The notes under the pieces: generated by a model
What the model was told of the DNA's origin: nothing
The model's input: only the letters and a program-made list of their open reading frames with translations
Database searches by the model: none
Translations under genes and position numbers: made by a program
Shown: positions 50,907 to 60,141 of the stretch, piece after piece
Position numbering within the stretch: the first letter of the stretch is position 1
Layout of the letters: the number at the start of each line of letters is the position of its first letter
NCBI RefSeq assembly: GCF_016587435.1
Contig: NZ_BNJJ01000003.1
Span: 186,001 to 250,000, forward strand
Reading direction: 5' to 3'
From: Dictyobacter formicarum
Lineage (GTDB): Bacteria > Chloroflexota > Ktedonobacteria > Ktedonobacterales > Ktedonobacteraceae
DNA length: 64,000 nt

Positions 50907-51650
50907 TTATCGGAAATAGTGGTTCAACACAACATCCGTGCACTCATGGCCCAGCGCACGCGAGACCTGATGCATTGCCGTGATGTCATAGTCCGTTGGC
51001 TTGAGTCGCCTGCCTGCAGGGGGTAACGTGCGATCCGGAGCGTGAGACAGGTCGCGCTGCTGTGCTGACGCTCGTCGATAGCTTTGGACATCCATGGCCT
51101 TCGGAATGTGATCAAAGACATGCTCATTCAAATCTCTTCCTTGAACCACTGCCTTGATAGCATCTGCATAATCAGCAAGGACCGGCACAGTTCTCGCTTT
51201 GCCACCCTTCCCATTTCTGACCAAGACCTCGACCACGCCAGACCCTGTGCAGTGCACTTCCTTGACCAGAAGATCACGAAGCTCGGCGCGCCGTAATCCA
51301 GTTGCGCGCAAACAGAATCAGGTCAGGCCAGTACGCCGGTTGAAAGTGCGCATCTTGCTTGACCAGTCTACGTGAGCGGATAATCCTTGTTTGTGCTCGT
51401 GACGGTAACACCACCTCAGCAGCCAGCTGGTGATTCCCGAACACCTTGCGTAGTGCTGATCGCTGCGTTGCCAGTGTATAGGGACTCTTCTGGGCCGCGA
51501 TCTGCTCTCTCAGATAGCAGCAAGCCAGCTCATCGAGTCGCTCATAGAACTGCGTCAATCGCTTGATGCCGTGGTTGGTTCGAACCCAATTGACAAACGC
51601 AAAGGTCTGCTGCTGATAGGTCTTGCGCGTCCCGTAGGAATAGATATGCT
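50907..51650 (-). pseudogene. Frameshifted tyrosine recombinase
   Basis: Two overlapping frames together encode most of a XerC/D-like recombinase. The first (from about 51650, no clear start codon) has the core-binding domain: TYQQQTFAFVNWVRTNHG, ERLDELACCYLREQIAAQKS, LATQRSALRKVFG. Near 51300 the frame shifts by one base inside LFARATGLRRAEL, which holds the first catalytic Arg. The second frame has GKGGKARTVPVL, HQVSRALGH and NHY, the last giving the Tyr. One missing base inactivates it, unless the sequence contains an error. Confidence 0.75.
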
Positions 51651-51815
51651 ACACTCAATTTTAGCAATCACGCCAATTGATTGCCAACCATCGGCAGCAT
51701 GTTGTTCATGCGCGCTCACAATCTGCGCGAGAAGGCTGTTCCATCTTTCGCTTTCCAGAGGAAGACAGAGCAAGGCGCGACGACATCCTAAGAGAAAAAG
51801 GAAGGATACTCTCTT

Positions 51816-53030
51816 TTGAATGAACAATGGTTACACGACTACACCGTCCTGGTGTTGAGGCTGCAAAAAGCAGTTGATGCGCGCACATCCTACGAGCCAG
51901 TTGAGGAATATCTGCCACCGGAATGGTATGAGCAAGTGCAGCATGAGCCTGTTCAGTTGGGAGATACGCTCGTACGCGATACGCAGGCGTTAATGGATAC
52001 CCTATCTCAGCAGCATTTTGAGCCACAACGGGCAGCGTATCTGGCGAAGTTGCTGCGTGCGTTGGAAACGGTCAGCCGTCGTTTGCAGGGTGAGCGATTC
52101 TCGCTGCAGGAGGAGGTCCTGCGCTGCTATGATCTTCACATCGATTGGTTGCCCGAGAGCATCTTTGAACAGGCACATGCGACCTATGATGAAGCGCTGC
52201 CCGGAAGCGGCAGCTTGGCTGAACGCTTCCAGCAATGGAAAGCGGCTTTCACGTTGCCGAAAGATCAAGTCCATCTGTTGCCTATTTTTCTCCAACGTGG
52301 CCTGGACGAGGTTCGGCGACGCATTCAGGAACTTGTTCCCCTGCCAGTGGATGAGCAGGTAGAGATTGAGCCTGTGATTGATCGGCCTATACGAGCGATA
52401 GCCTGTTATCTGGGGAATCATCGCTCGCGCATCTACCTTAATCCTGCGGTGCCTTTTCCGCTGACCGATCTCTTCTATGTACTGTGCCATGAAGGCTATC
52501 CTGGCCACCTCGCGGAGGCTATGTTCAAAGACGAGGCCCTCGTTCAGCAGCGAGGGTATCTTGAACAGCGGGTGGGATTCCTGTCCACGCCGCCGTTTGT
52601 GATCAGTGAGGGGTTGGCTCTCCTCGCGCATGAGATGCTCTTCGCCCCTGGAGAAGCGGAGCAGTGGTTGGCTGAACATATCTATCCAGAAGCGGGCATA
52701 TCTCCCGACGGGAGCGACCTGACGAAGATCCAGCGCGCCACGGATCTCTTGTTTGGTGTGTCGTGCAACGCTGCCTGGCTCTTGAGCGAAGGACGCACGG
52801 AGACCGAAGTGAAAGATTATCTGATGCGTTACGCGCTCATGGACGAAGAGGCAGCGCAGCGCCAGCTTGCCTCATTACAGCGGCAACTCCGCGAGACCTA
52901 CATTTTCACCTACTTCTATGGCCGTCGGCTGCTCGAACCAATCTTGCGAGGACCACAGCGCCGTGAGCGCCTGCATCAGTTGCTTACCCAGCAGATTCTG
53001 CCATCTGATCTAGAAGAAAGGTCACAGTAA
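51816..53030 (+). CDS. DUF885-like metallopeptidase-type protein
   Basis: The start is TTG 51816 behind AAGGAAGGAT; no in-frame ATG precedes the conserved part. The 404-residue helical protein has HEGYPGH at residues 225-231, the DUF885-type zinc motif (His-Glu-x3-x-His), with a downstream helix FVISEGLALLAHEMLF whose Glu is the likely third ligand. The family is predicted to contain carboxypeptidase-like metalloproteins; no substrate is known. It is shorter than the usual 550-600 residues, lacking part of the N-terminal region. It is closed by a 9-bp hairpin. Confidence 0.75.
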   Translation: MNEQWLHDYTVLVLRLQKAVDARTSYEPVEEYLPPEWYEQVQHEPVQLGDTLVRDTQALMDTLSQQHFEPQRAAYLAKLLRALETVSRRLQGERFSLQEEVLRCYDLHIDWLPESIFEQAHATYDEALPGSGSLAERFQQWKAAFTLPKDQVHLLPIFLQRGLDEVRRRIQELVPLPVDEQVEIEPVIDRPIRAIACYLGNHRSRIYLNPAVPFPLTDLFYVLCHEGYPGHLAEAMFKDEALVQQRGYLEQRVGFLSTPPFVISEGLALLAHEMLFAPGEAEQWLAEHIYPEAGISPDGSDLTKIQRATDLLFGVSCNAAWLLSEGRTETEVKDYLMRYALMDEEAAQRQLASLQRQLRETYIFTYFYGRRLLEPILRGPQRRERLHQLLTQQILPSDLEERSQ

Positions 53031-53036
53031 CTCGTG

Positions 53037-53062
53037 GAGACGGAGCTTTGCGTCTCCGTCTC
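53037..53062 (+). terminator. Short hairpin after the DUF885-like gene
   Basis: A 9-bp GC-rich stem (53037-53045 with 53054-53062) encloses an 8-nt loop just after the stop codon. The following 250 bases hold no gene. Confidence 0.55.
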
Positions 53063-53317
53063 TGCATACAGGGATGATGGGGAATCAGCACATCCAAACC
53101 TTAGCGTATACTTTTCAAGTTTGGATACGCTGACCCCTAATTTGCTAAGCTGGGCTAGGAGCATATCTTTCTCTCCCTCCAAACAAGTACAACTGTAGTG
53201 TCACAGCAGAGAAAATAATTTCATTGGGAACATGTCTCTCACGATGATACTAGTCGGCCTTTTTTCTCAATTCACAACCGAGCTGTACCGGTTTGTTCGG
53301 TTTTAAACTCGACTTCT

Positions 53318-53803
53318 TCAAGATACATACAGATTATATGAATAGAACTGTCCATCTCTCTGCCATCCTGCAGCTTCGTAGAGGGCCTGGGCACTGCTAT
53401 TATTGACGGCAGTTTTTAAGGTTAAGCCTCTGGCCTGGGTTTCTATGGCAAATTCTCTTGCGCGGTCTAAGAGGGCCTTGCCGACACCAGAACGTCTTGC
53501 TTCTGGTATGACAAAAAGATCGTTTAATATCCACAGAGGTTTCAGTGAGATCGAGGAGAAGGAGGGGTACAATTGCGTAAATCCATACACCTGCCGTATT
53601 CCATTTTCGTCACTTTCGAGTGACAGAGCGAGGAAGATCACTGAACTGTTTTCCTGCAGGCGTGCAGTGAGAAAGTTTTGCGCGGCTGCTACGTCTGTTG
53701 CTTGCTGATAGAACTGGCGATATGCGTCGAAGAGCGGTGCAATGAGTGCTACATTGTCTATTGTTGCCCTGGTAATCTCAAAGGTAGGTTTACGCATGTC
53801 CAT
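53318..53803 (-). CDS. GNAT-family N-acetyltransferase
   Basis: The start at 53803 or 53797 (MDMRKPTFEITRATIDNVAL) is preferred over 53899, which overlaps the upstream gene. The roughly 160-residue protein has the GNAT fold: LWILNDLFVIPEARRSGVGKALLDRAREF gives strand 4 and the acetyl-CoA loop (R-R-x-G-V-G-K), and LTLKTAVNNSSAQALYEAAGW gives motif B (both quoted in part). It acetylates an unknown amine substrate. It follows the cupin gene on the same strand. Confidence 0.88.
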   Translation of the reverse strand: MDMRKPTFEITRATIDNVALIAPLFDAYRQFYQQATDVAAAQNFLTARLQENSSVIFLALSLESDENGIRQVYGFTQLYPSFSSISLKPLWILNDLFVIPEARRSGVGKALLDRAREFAIETQARGLTLKTAVNNSSAQALYEAAGWQRDGQFYSYNLYVS

Positions 53804-53888
53804 AACTTTCTCTTTAGCCTTTCCAATGCTCGTTGCGGAACTGACAGTCGATGGGAAATGGCACTGAGCAGTCCGCTTGTAACCAGTT

Positions 53889-54233
53889 TCAGTCTTCAAG
53901 CCATTGCGTGATGAACTTTGGGCTTTGATGGATGTCGATTTGTCTCAGCGGTCCCTCGCCAGAATTGATAAACTTGTGGGGTGTGTCCTCGGGGACAATC
54001 ACGATGTGTCCTGCCTTTGCACTCACCGTCGCTGAGCCAACCGTAAAGGTAGCCTCACCTTCCTGGATGACGAAGATCTCTTTATAGGGATGTTGATGCA
54101 GCCGTGGGCCGCTCCCTGGTGGCATATCCACCCAGATAAAAGAAAGGCTTGCGTCCCCATGTTGATGTCCCTGAAACTCATAGGTATTGCCATATTGATG
54201 AAGTTCATCTTTGCTGACTATGGTATAGTCCAT
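53889..54233 (-). CDS. Cupin-domain protein
   Basis: The 114-residue protein has both cupin motifs: motif 1 around PPGSGPRLHQHPYKEIFVIQEGEATF and motif 2 around GHIVIVPEDTPHKFINSGEGP (in parts). The metal ligands are His-Gln-His, Glu and His. The ribosome-binding site GAAGGAG is 8 nt upstream. It is likely a small metal-binding enzyme or binding protein. It is transcribed with the GNAT gene. Confidence 0.88.
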   Translation of the reverse strand: MDYTIVSKDELHQYGNTYEFQGHQHGDASLSFIWVDMPPGSGPRLHQHPYKEIFVIQEGEATFTVGSATVSAKAGHIVIVPEDTPHKFINSGEGPLRQIDIHQSPKFITQWLED

Positions 54234-54470
54234 TTTTTTCTCCTTCGATCAAATTTAATCAGGAAAAGTGCGTATGATCCTATTTGGTAAACCGCAACTG
54301 GAACTCAAAGCCAGGCAGTTCCTCTGCCTCTATGCGTGTATAGGTTGCTCGAGGGCCTCACGAGCAATAGCATGCAGATGCCCAAGAACAGCAAGAACCA
54401 TTATCTGCTGTGAGAACGGCTCTTGTTGTTATTCCCGGCAGGTTCTCGTATAGGCACGAGCACTGCTGGC

Positions 54471-54911
54471 TTATGCATCAGGTAGCTGACGGAAACTGAG
54501 GGCGATCCGATTCCAGGCATTAATGTCTGCCAGGAGAAAAGTGAGATCCACCAGTTCTTTTTCGCTGAACTGTTGACGTGCCTGCTCATAGACATCATCG
54601 GGTACATGTCCTTCGGAGATCAGGGTGACAGCCTCTGCCCATGCCAGCGCGGCACGTTCACGCTCATTGAAGAAGGGGGACTCGTGCCAGACGACAACGG
54701 AATGGATTTTGCGTTCGCTCACCGCGTGTTTTTTCAACGCTCGTGTGTGCATATCGACACAGAGTACGCATCCGTTGATCTGTGAGGCACGCAGACGTAC
54801 GAGGTCCTGTAGAGCGGGTTCTAGTTCACCCGTCTCTACATAATCGTCAAGTGTCGATATTGCTTTGACGGCTTCCGGGGCAACTTTTCCGTAGTTAATG
54901 CGTTGATACAT
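54471..54911 (-). CDS. Carboxymuconolactone decarboxylase/AhpD-like protein
   Basis: The start at 54911 (MYQRINYGK) has AAGGA about 10 nt upstream; an ATG at 54920 abuts the ribosome-binding site. The 146-residue helical protein carries the CxxC redox pair in NGCVLCVDMHT, followed by ALAWAEAVTLI and NAWNRIALSFR. It would support peroxide or alkylperoxide reduction. It is the intact paralogue of the TGA-containing gene at 31696 and shows which position the TGA replaces. Confidence 0.88.
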   Translation of the reverse strand: MYQRINYGKVAPEAVKAISTLDDYVETGELEPALQDLVRLRASQINGCVLCVDMHTRALKKHAVSERKIHSVVVWHESPFFNERERAALAWAEAVTLISEGHVPDDVYEQARQQFSEKELVDLTFLLADINAWNRIALSFRQLPDA

Positions 54912-55288
54912 AGATTCCATTCCTTTTCAATTTTCTGGTACATAGTGAATTCTGGTTGACGAGGATTGGGATAGGCATGCCTCTTACGTTTGCACGTATG
55001 GTGCAAGGCCTCTTGTCCTCCCGCTTGAAGAGAATATATCATCACAATGGCCCTTCTACAAGAGCCAAATTGCGTTATAATGATGGTGCCATTTTGAAAA
55101 TGAATGATATTTGCCTGGAAGATTACATTGGGTTCATGCCTACTGTCCCTCATCAAGTGCAAGCACGCATTCTGGAGCGGGTTCACGAGACACCGGGGAT
55201 ACCCCTTTGCAGATAGCTCAGGCATTTACGCCAATGATATCTATGCGATGCTAGAGCACCGGTCAAGAAATCAGGCAGAGTCTGAAGT
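54912..55288. other. Region with no convincing gene
   Basis: Several overlapping short frames occur on both strands, but none has a ribosome-binding site with recognisable content. Confidence 0.3.
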
Positions 55289-55662
55289 TTAGCCGCAAGC
55301 TGCTGAGAACGATGCAAAGGTAGACGACCGTGCAGCACCGTAGGCCGGAGATTCCAATGCCACATAGTGGCCATTGAAAGCAAAGCTTACATCTGGACGT
55401 ACATTTCCAAGAAAGCGTTCGAGCTGCAATTTTGTCACGCCAGGAGTAACAAGAAGGGTCTGATAGAGCTCTAATTCCGCTCGGCGATGCTCCTCACTTT
55501 CACCAGAGTTGTTATACTCACACGCTGTATCTGGTCGATGAGCAAAGTGGGGAATCTTTTTTCTACCTTTTTTCAGAATCACTGCATCGTGACAGGCGGG
55601 ACAATAAAACGGACCATCATCCCTTCGACATCCATCGCCAGGGCTTCTCCATACCTATTCAT
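55289..55662 (-). pseudogene. CoiA-like competence nuclease, broken
   Basis: The frame from 55582 has KKGRKKIPHFAH, SEEHRRAELELYQTLLV and KLQLERFLGNVRPDVSFAFNG, the N-terminal half of CoiA-like proteins, which act in DNA uptake and recombination. The preceding zinc-finger half (FYCPACHDAVILKKG) lies in the same frame. The natural start (NRYGEALAMDVEG, from 55662) is one frame away, so a frameshift separates them. The frame ends shortly after VALES, before the nuclease core is complete. Confidence 0.65.
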
Positions 55663-55913
55663 TGTGCTTAGCATGATTCATCTCTTTCACATGACCTGGT
55701 TGAGCAACACGACAACCATGCTGAATACAGTGCCATCTCCTTTACATATTCGCTCGTTAAATCTGATGGAAACGAGGAAGCATCACCATCAGACGGTGCT
55801 ACCATAGCATTGAAAGAGGGGCAGAACAGGGGCAGCGATGGCTAGAACACTACAGCCGCACTTGTGTGAAGGCAGAGAGCAGCAGGAACGTAGAATGGCT
55901 CAGTGAAGGAGCA

Positions 55914-56696
55914 CTACTCTGCGTACGATTGGAGTTTTGCCGCCATCTGTTCCAGACACGAGATCGTCAGATGATCCGTGGTGCCCAGATACTGTTTGTA
56001 GTCCTGCTGATGGATTGTGCGATAGGCATACCAGGTCCGCTTTGGCCCCTGATCATATCCTCGGCACGCACTCAAACGCCCAGACTTCCCGATAAAACGA
56101 AAGGATGAGAGGGAAGCTAACCAGGCAAACCACTCAGGAGAATCCGGAGCGAGCGGCAGTTCTCCTTGCTGCGGGCACACGATCACATAGGTGTCGGCTG
56201 CCCCGTATTCGATCAGAGGCAGGACCCGGCGGCGTCGGCTTTCAGCAGGAAGAGGAGTCCAGCTGCGATGACATCCTGCATCAGGTGTGCCATCCACGCT
56301 CACCTTCTGGCAGGCTGCTTGCCTATCCTCCTGCTGCATGACCTGCTGGACAGGAGCTGGAAACGTGACCGGAGGAGGAAGATGACGCAGTTGAACAAGC
56401 TGTTGTTGCAACGAAGCCACTTGTGCTTCCAAATGAGCCATCTGCTTGAGCCGTGCGACCTCCTCTGGGAAGGGAATGGGCTCGCTCACAGATGATGTGT
56501 CAGTTCGGTTTGACTTGAGGGCGCGACTGTGCAGGGCAGCCAGATGCTGGACTTGCTCCATGCTTAGGCATTTGACACGCCGGTCTGCGGGATGAATCTG
56601 CAGTGACATATTGGCTTGTCGTAGCCAGTTTCGTAACGTCTTAGGATCAATGCTGAGCATTTCACAGCACGTCAACAACGGAAAGGTTGTCATCAT
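55914..56696 (-). CDS. HTH (MerR-like) protein next to the transposase
   Basis: The start at 56696 has AAAGGAGA 5 nt upstream; the longer frame runs through the intergenic hairpin. The 260-residue protein begins with a MerR/excisionase-like helix-turn-helix (LTCCEMLSIDPKTLRNWLRQ) and a linker (YLSMEQVQHLA-like). A coiled-coil segment follows (ARLKQMAHLEAQVASLQQQL). The C-terminal domain has WFAWLASLSSFRFIGKSGRL, TWYAYRTIHQQDYKQYLG and LTISCLEQMAAKL. That domain recurs in regulators of this bacterial group (from memory). The role is unknown; it may belong to the mobile element or be its neighbour. Confidence 0.7.
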   Translation of the reverse strand: MMTTFPLLTCCEMLSIDPKTLRNWLRQANMSLQIHPADRRVKCLSMEQVQHLAALHSRALKSNRTDTSSVSEPIPFPEEVARLKQMAHLEAQVASLQQQLVQLRHLPPPVTFPAPVQQVMQQEDRQAACQKVSVDGTPDAGCHRSWTPLPAESRRRRVLPLIEYGAADTYVIVCPQQGELPLAPDSPEWFAWLASLSSFRFIGKSGRLSACRGYDQGPKRTWYAYRTIHQQDYKQYLGTTDHLTISCLEQMAAKLQSYAE

Positions 56697-56750
56697 CAGT
56701 TCTCCTTTCAGGCGAGAAAACAGCACTGGGAAGATTCCCTGAGAAATCCC

Positions 56751-56790
56751 GGGGAAAAATCCCTGAGAAGATTCCCTGGGATTTTTCCCC
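56751..56790. terminator. Hairpin between transposase and HTH genes
   Basis: A perfect 13-bp inverted repeat (56751-56763 with 56778-56790) has a 14-nt loop. The arms include runs of five A and five T. The TCCCTGAGAA motif also recurs nearby, as partial direct repeats. Confidence 0.55.
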
Positions 56791-56856
56791 AGAATCGACA
56801 GCGGATACAGATGCGCACACGAACCAGGAACGGGAGTGAGCAAGAGGACAGGAGGC

Positions 56857-58221
56857 TTACCCTGCCTTGAGACGCCGTCTGGTATGATAATAGCTTGCTC
56901 GACTCTGGTGGCATCTTCGCCACCAGGACCAAGCGAGCAGCAAAGGGACATTGTGAGGAGCAGGCCAGATCAGTTGCGCAAGCAGGTGACACACCTCAGG
57001 TCTCGTCAATGGATGTTGGGAGATCTCTTGTTGCGGGTTATCCAGCCCTGCTGCCCTGGTCGTTTGATCCTGTGCACACAGACCCGTCAAAAAGGCAAGA
57101 GCAAGCATCACGAGCGTGATATGTCGATACCAAGCGGTCCAGGTGCGTACCTCATACTGATCAAGCCCTAGATCTTTGCCTGTTTGAAAATCCTCTTCGA
57201 TCCCCCACCTTGCTCCCATGACGTTCACCATCACGGGAAGGGGTGTTCCCTCTGGTCCGAAGACAACGTAATACCTTTTGTCCGTGGAGTCGGTCGGATT
57301 GCGGCGAATGAGCAACCAGTGCTCCTGATCCTCCTCACATCGATACAGTATGGGCAAAACTGCCCAGTCGAACCAACGTGGCCCTTTGGTTCCTTCACCC
57401 ATCGAGAGGCACTGCCAATCGTGTGCGTGCAGAAAGCGCGTCTGGGCTTGTGCCACCGTCATGCGCTGGCGTCCCTGTGGGGTCATGATTTCTACAGGTT
57501 CATCGCACGTCACCGCCAGCACATAGTTGTAGTGATGGAGAAAGAGCCAGGTGCGCAGATCCTGATTACTTCCATAGACTGTATCAGCGACTACCCAGGC
57601 AACGGGGATCTGCGTCTGGTCAACCCGCTCAAGCATCCGTCTGGCTAACTCACATTTGGTCTGGAAATGAGTCGTTTCCGGAATCCCCGCTTCACGGCAG
57701 CGTTCAGGATCCTCGAACCAGCATTTGGGAATGTAGAGTTCACGATCCAGTAAGGTGTGTCCTTGCGCACCAATGTAGGAGACAAAAACGCCGACCTGGC
57801 AGTTCTGGAGCCGTTTGGCTGTCCCACAATACTGACGCTTGACTCCTACGGACTTGCGTCCTCGTTTGGGAAAGCTGGTCTCGTCAATGGCCAGGATCGC
57901 TCGAACGTCACCGAAGCGTTCCAGGACATAGGCACGCAGATCGTCGCGTACCAGATTGGCATCCCAAACGGTGCTGGTCAGCAAACGCTGCATCCCATCA
58001 GGACGCGCTTCCCTGGCATGCTCGGCAATCTGCCAGCCATTTTTGCGCGGGATCTCGCTGAGCAGACCGTGCAGATAGGCAAGCACGCGAAGACAGGGTT
58101 CAGGCCGGGCAAAACGAGGAGCAATGCGGGTATGTACGTGCTCTAATTCCTGGTTCCATTGCACGACATCTGTCAGTGTGGTCCTGGTTGACTGTGGTAT
58201 GGTATGGTCAGACGGCTTCAT
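56857..58221 (-). mobile_element. IS701-family transposase
   Basis: The 454-residue transposase has the IS701-type DDE layout: first Asp in AILAIDETSFPKRGRKSVGV, second Asp in WVVADTVYGSNQDLRTWL, and Glu in ARWGIEEDFQTGKDLGLDQYEVR (quoted in part). It is full length with no interruption, so the element may still move. I could not define terminal inverted repeats by eye. It lies between a broken CoiA gene and the xis/int region. Confidence 0.9.
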
Positions 58222-58524
58222 GTTTCTCTCCTTTCAGATGGAGTCTTCTGTGTTTGGGATTGGCCCTTACAGAATGTCACATCTGGAAATTGAGAGCGAT
58301 GAAGCTTTTTTTCTGGCCTATCTCGCCTCTTCCGGTTGGGTTAACAAGTGCGGCTGTAGTGGCTAGAAGGGAAAGGTAGGGGCACCATGAAGCAGGCCTA
58401 TTGCATAGATTTTCTTCCTACGCCTCCACTACTCCTACCTCCACCTGCCTCCTGTACCAGAGCTACCAGCCCCAGGGCAGTATGATCGGCGTAGATCGCG
58501 TTCCTCGATAGAGGAGAAAACATC
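58222..58524. other. Region between the IS and the excisionase-like gene
   Basis: No gene was recognised. It ends with the GAGGAGAAAA ribosome-binding site of the excisionase-like frame. Confidence 0.3.
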
Positions 58525-58890
58525 ATGAAAGATACGGTACGATCATCATAGCCACAAAAGGATCATATCAAGCAGCAGAAAAATGAACAGAATATCCAGC
58601 AATTGCTCATCACCATTCCACAAGCAGCCCAGAGCCTCGGCATTTCTCGTGCCAAGCTCTATTTACTGCTCGCACAGCAGAAAGGGCCTCCAGTGATTCG
58701 CTTTGGGAGATCCGTACGCATCTCCATCGACTCCCTCCAGCAGTGGATTAAAGAGCAGGAAACGCATCTCTGTGAGTATTCAGCACAAGCAATAAAAAGA
58801 GAGACATACACGCTATGGGCAAACGGGCAAACGGCGAAGGTACAGTCTATCAGCGCAAAGACGGACGATGGACGGCCGCTATCACAGTAG
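58525..58890 (+). pseudogene. Excisionase-like HTH gene with amber codon 9
   Basis: ATG 58525 follows AGAGGAGAAAA and opens the frame, but codon 9 (58549-58551) is TAG. The same frame then continues through the helix-turn-helix domain: LITIPQAAQSLGISRAKLYLLLAQ and VIRFGRSVRISIDSLQQWI (in part). Restart at TTG 58603 would give a 95-residue protein with an intact HTH, so residual function is possible. The end overlaps the integrase start by 76 nt, the normal xis-int arrangement. Confidence 0.65.
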
Positions 58891-59955
58891 GACAAGGCAA
58901 AAGGAAATATCTCTACTTTGCAACACAGAAAGAGGCGGTAAAAGCCATCAGGGAAGTAAATAACTTGAAAGATCAGGGGGTCATGCTTGCAAGCAAAGAT
59001 CAGGCGGTTGCCTTTTTTCTGGAGACGTGGCTTCAGGATACGGCACAACCTCGCCTGCGTCCAAAGACCTATATCCGCTATCAACGATATATCTATCAGC
59101 AGATCATTCCAACCCTGGGCAACATCAAGCTCCAGCAGTTAATGCCTCAGCATTTGCAGAAGTTGTACAACGGGGAGCTTAAAAAGGGATACGCCCCGCA
59201 GACGGTGAAGCACGTACACCGTGTGCTGCATCGGGCATTGCACGATGCACTCCGCTGGGGCCTGGTTGCACGCAATGTGTGCGACGCGGTGGATCCACCA
59301 TACGTGCCCAGAAAAGAGATGCAGGTCCTCAATGCGGGCCAGGCCAAGCACTTCTTGCACACAACGCAGGGCGATCCCCTAGAAGCCCTCTACGTCCTGG
59401 CATTGACGACGGGCATGCGCCAGGGTGAGCTGCTGGGACTCAAATGGGAGGACCTCTCCTTTGAGACCAAGCGACTCCAGGTCAGGCGCACAGTCTCCCG
59501 CATCGGGAAGATGGGTTTTGTGGTCAGCGAACCAAAGACGGTCAAGGGCCGGCGCAACATCTCATTCACGGACCTTGCGCTTGAGGCCTTACAGCACCAT
59601 AAGATTCGTCAGCATGAGCTTCGTCTGAAAGCCGGAGCCGACTGGAAGGAGCAGGGCTGGGTGTTTTGCAATCAACGTGGCAATCCATTGGAGGCCGGTA
59701 ACGTTCTGAGGCGCTCATTTAAGCCGCTCTTGAACAAAGCCGGGCTTACCGGATATCCGCTTCCACGATCTACGGCATAGCGCCGCTACGTTACTGCTGG
59801 CGATGGATGTGCATCCAAAGATCGTTCAGGAGCTATTGGGGCACAGCAATATCAGTATGACACTGGATACCTATTCGCATGTACTGCCATCCCTGCAGGA
59901 GCAGGCAGTCACACGCTTAAACAGCTTTTTCGCGACCACGGCAACAGGGCGCTAA
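58815..59955 (+). pseudogene. Phage-type tyrosine integrase with late frameshift
   Basis: The first frame (58815-59780, 321 codons) has the N-terminal arm-binding domain (GKRANGEGTVYQRKDGRWTA), a core-binding domain and the first catalytic Arg in TTGMRQGELLGL. Near 59745 the frame shifts by one base. The other frame continues with IRFHDLRHSAATLLLAMDV, QELLGHSNISMTLDTYSHVL and ends at TAA 59953, supplying His, Arg, His and the nucleophilic Tyr (DTYSHV). As written the protein is split before its active site, so either it is inactive or there is a sequencing error. Confidence 0.8.
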
Positions 59956-60029
59956 CCGCCCTGTTGATGTCACGGTTGATGTAAGCGAGGGGACAAAAGG
60001 GGCCCGGCACGCGGCCAAAAGAAAAGAAC

Positions 60030-60044
60030 CCGCCTGAGAGGCGG
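60030..60044 (-). terminator. Intrinsic terminator for the tRNA-like sequence
   Basis: On the reverse strand a 6-bp GC stem with 3-nt loop is followed by a T-rich run (complement of 60014-60028). It sits directly downstream of the tRNA 3' fragment. One arm recurs in inverted form at 60117-60133. Confidence 0.6.
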
Positions 60045-60053
60045 ATTCCTAGA

Positions 60054-60097
<44 letters not shown>

Positions 60098-60141
60098 CTC
60101 AATACTGATCTAAACGCGCCTCTCAGGCGGGTTTACGGTAA

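Noticed and set aside
51570..51600. tRNA-like GGTTCGAACCC near 51575
   Set aside because: It is within the recombinase coding sequence (Val-Arg-Thr codons) and has no tRNA arms around it.
54956..55292. Small plus-strand frames between the AhpD-like gene and the CoiA relic
   Set aside because: No ribosome-binding site, overlapping frames and no recognisable motifs.
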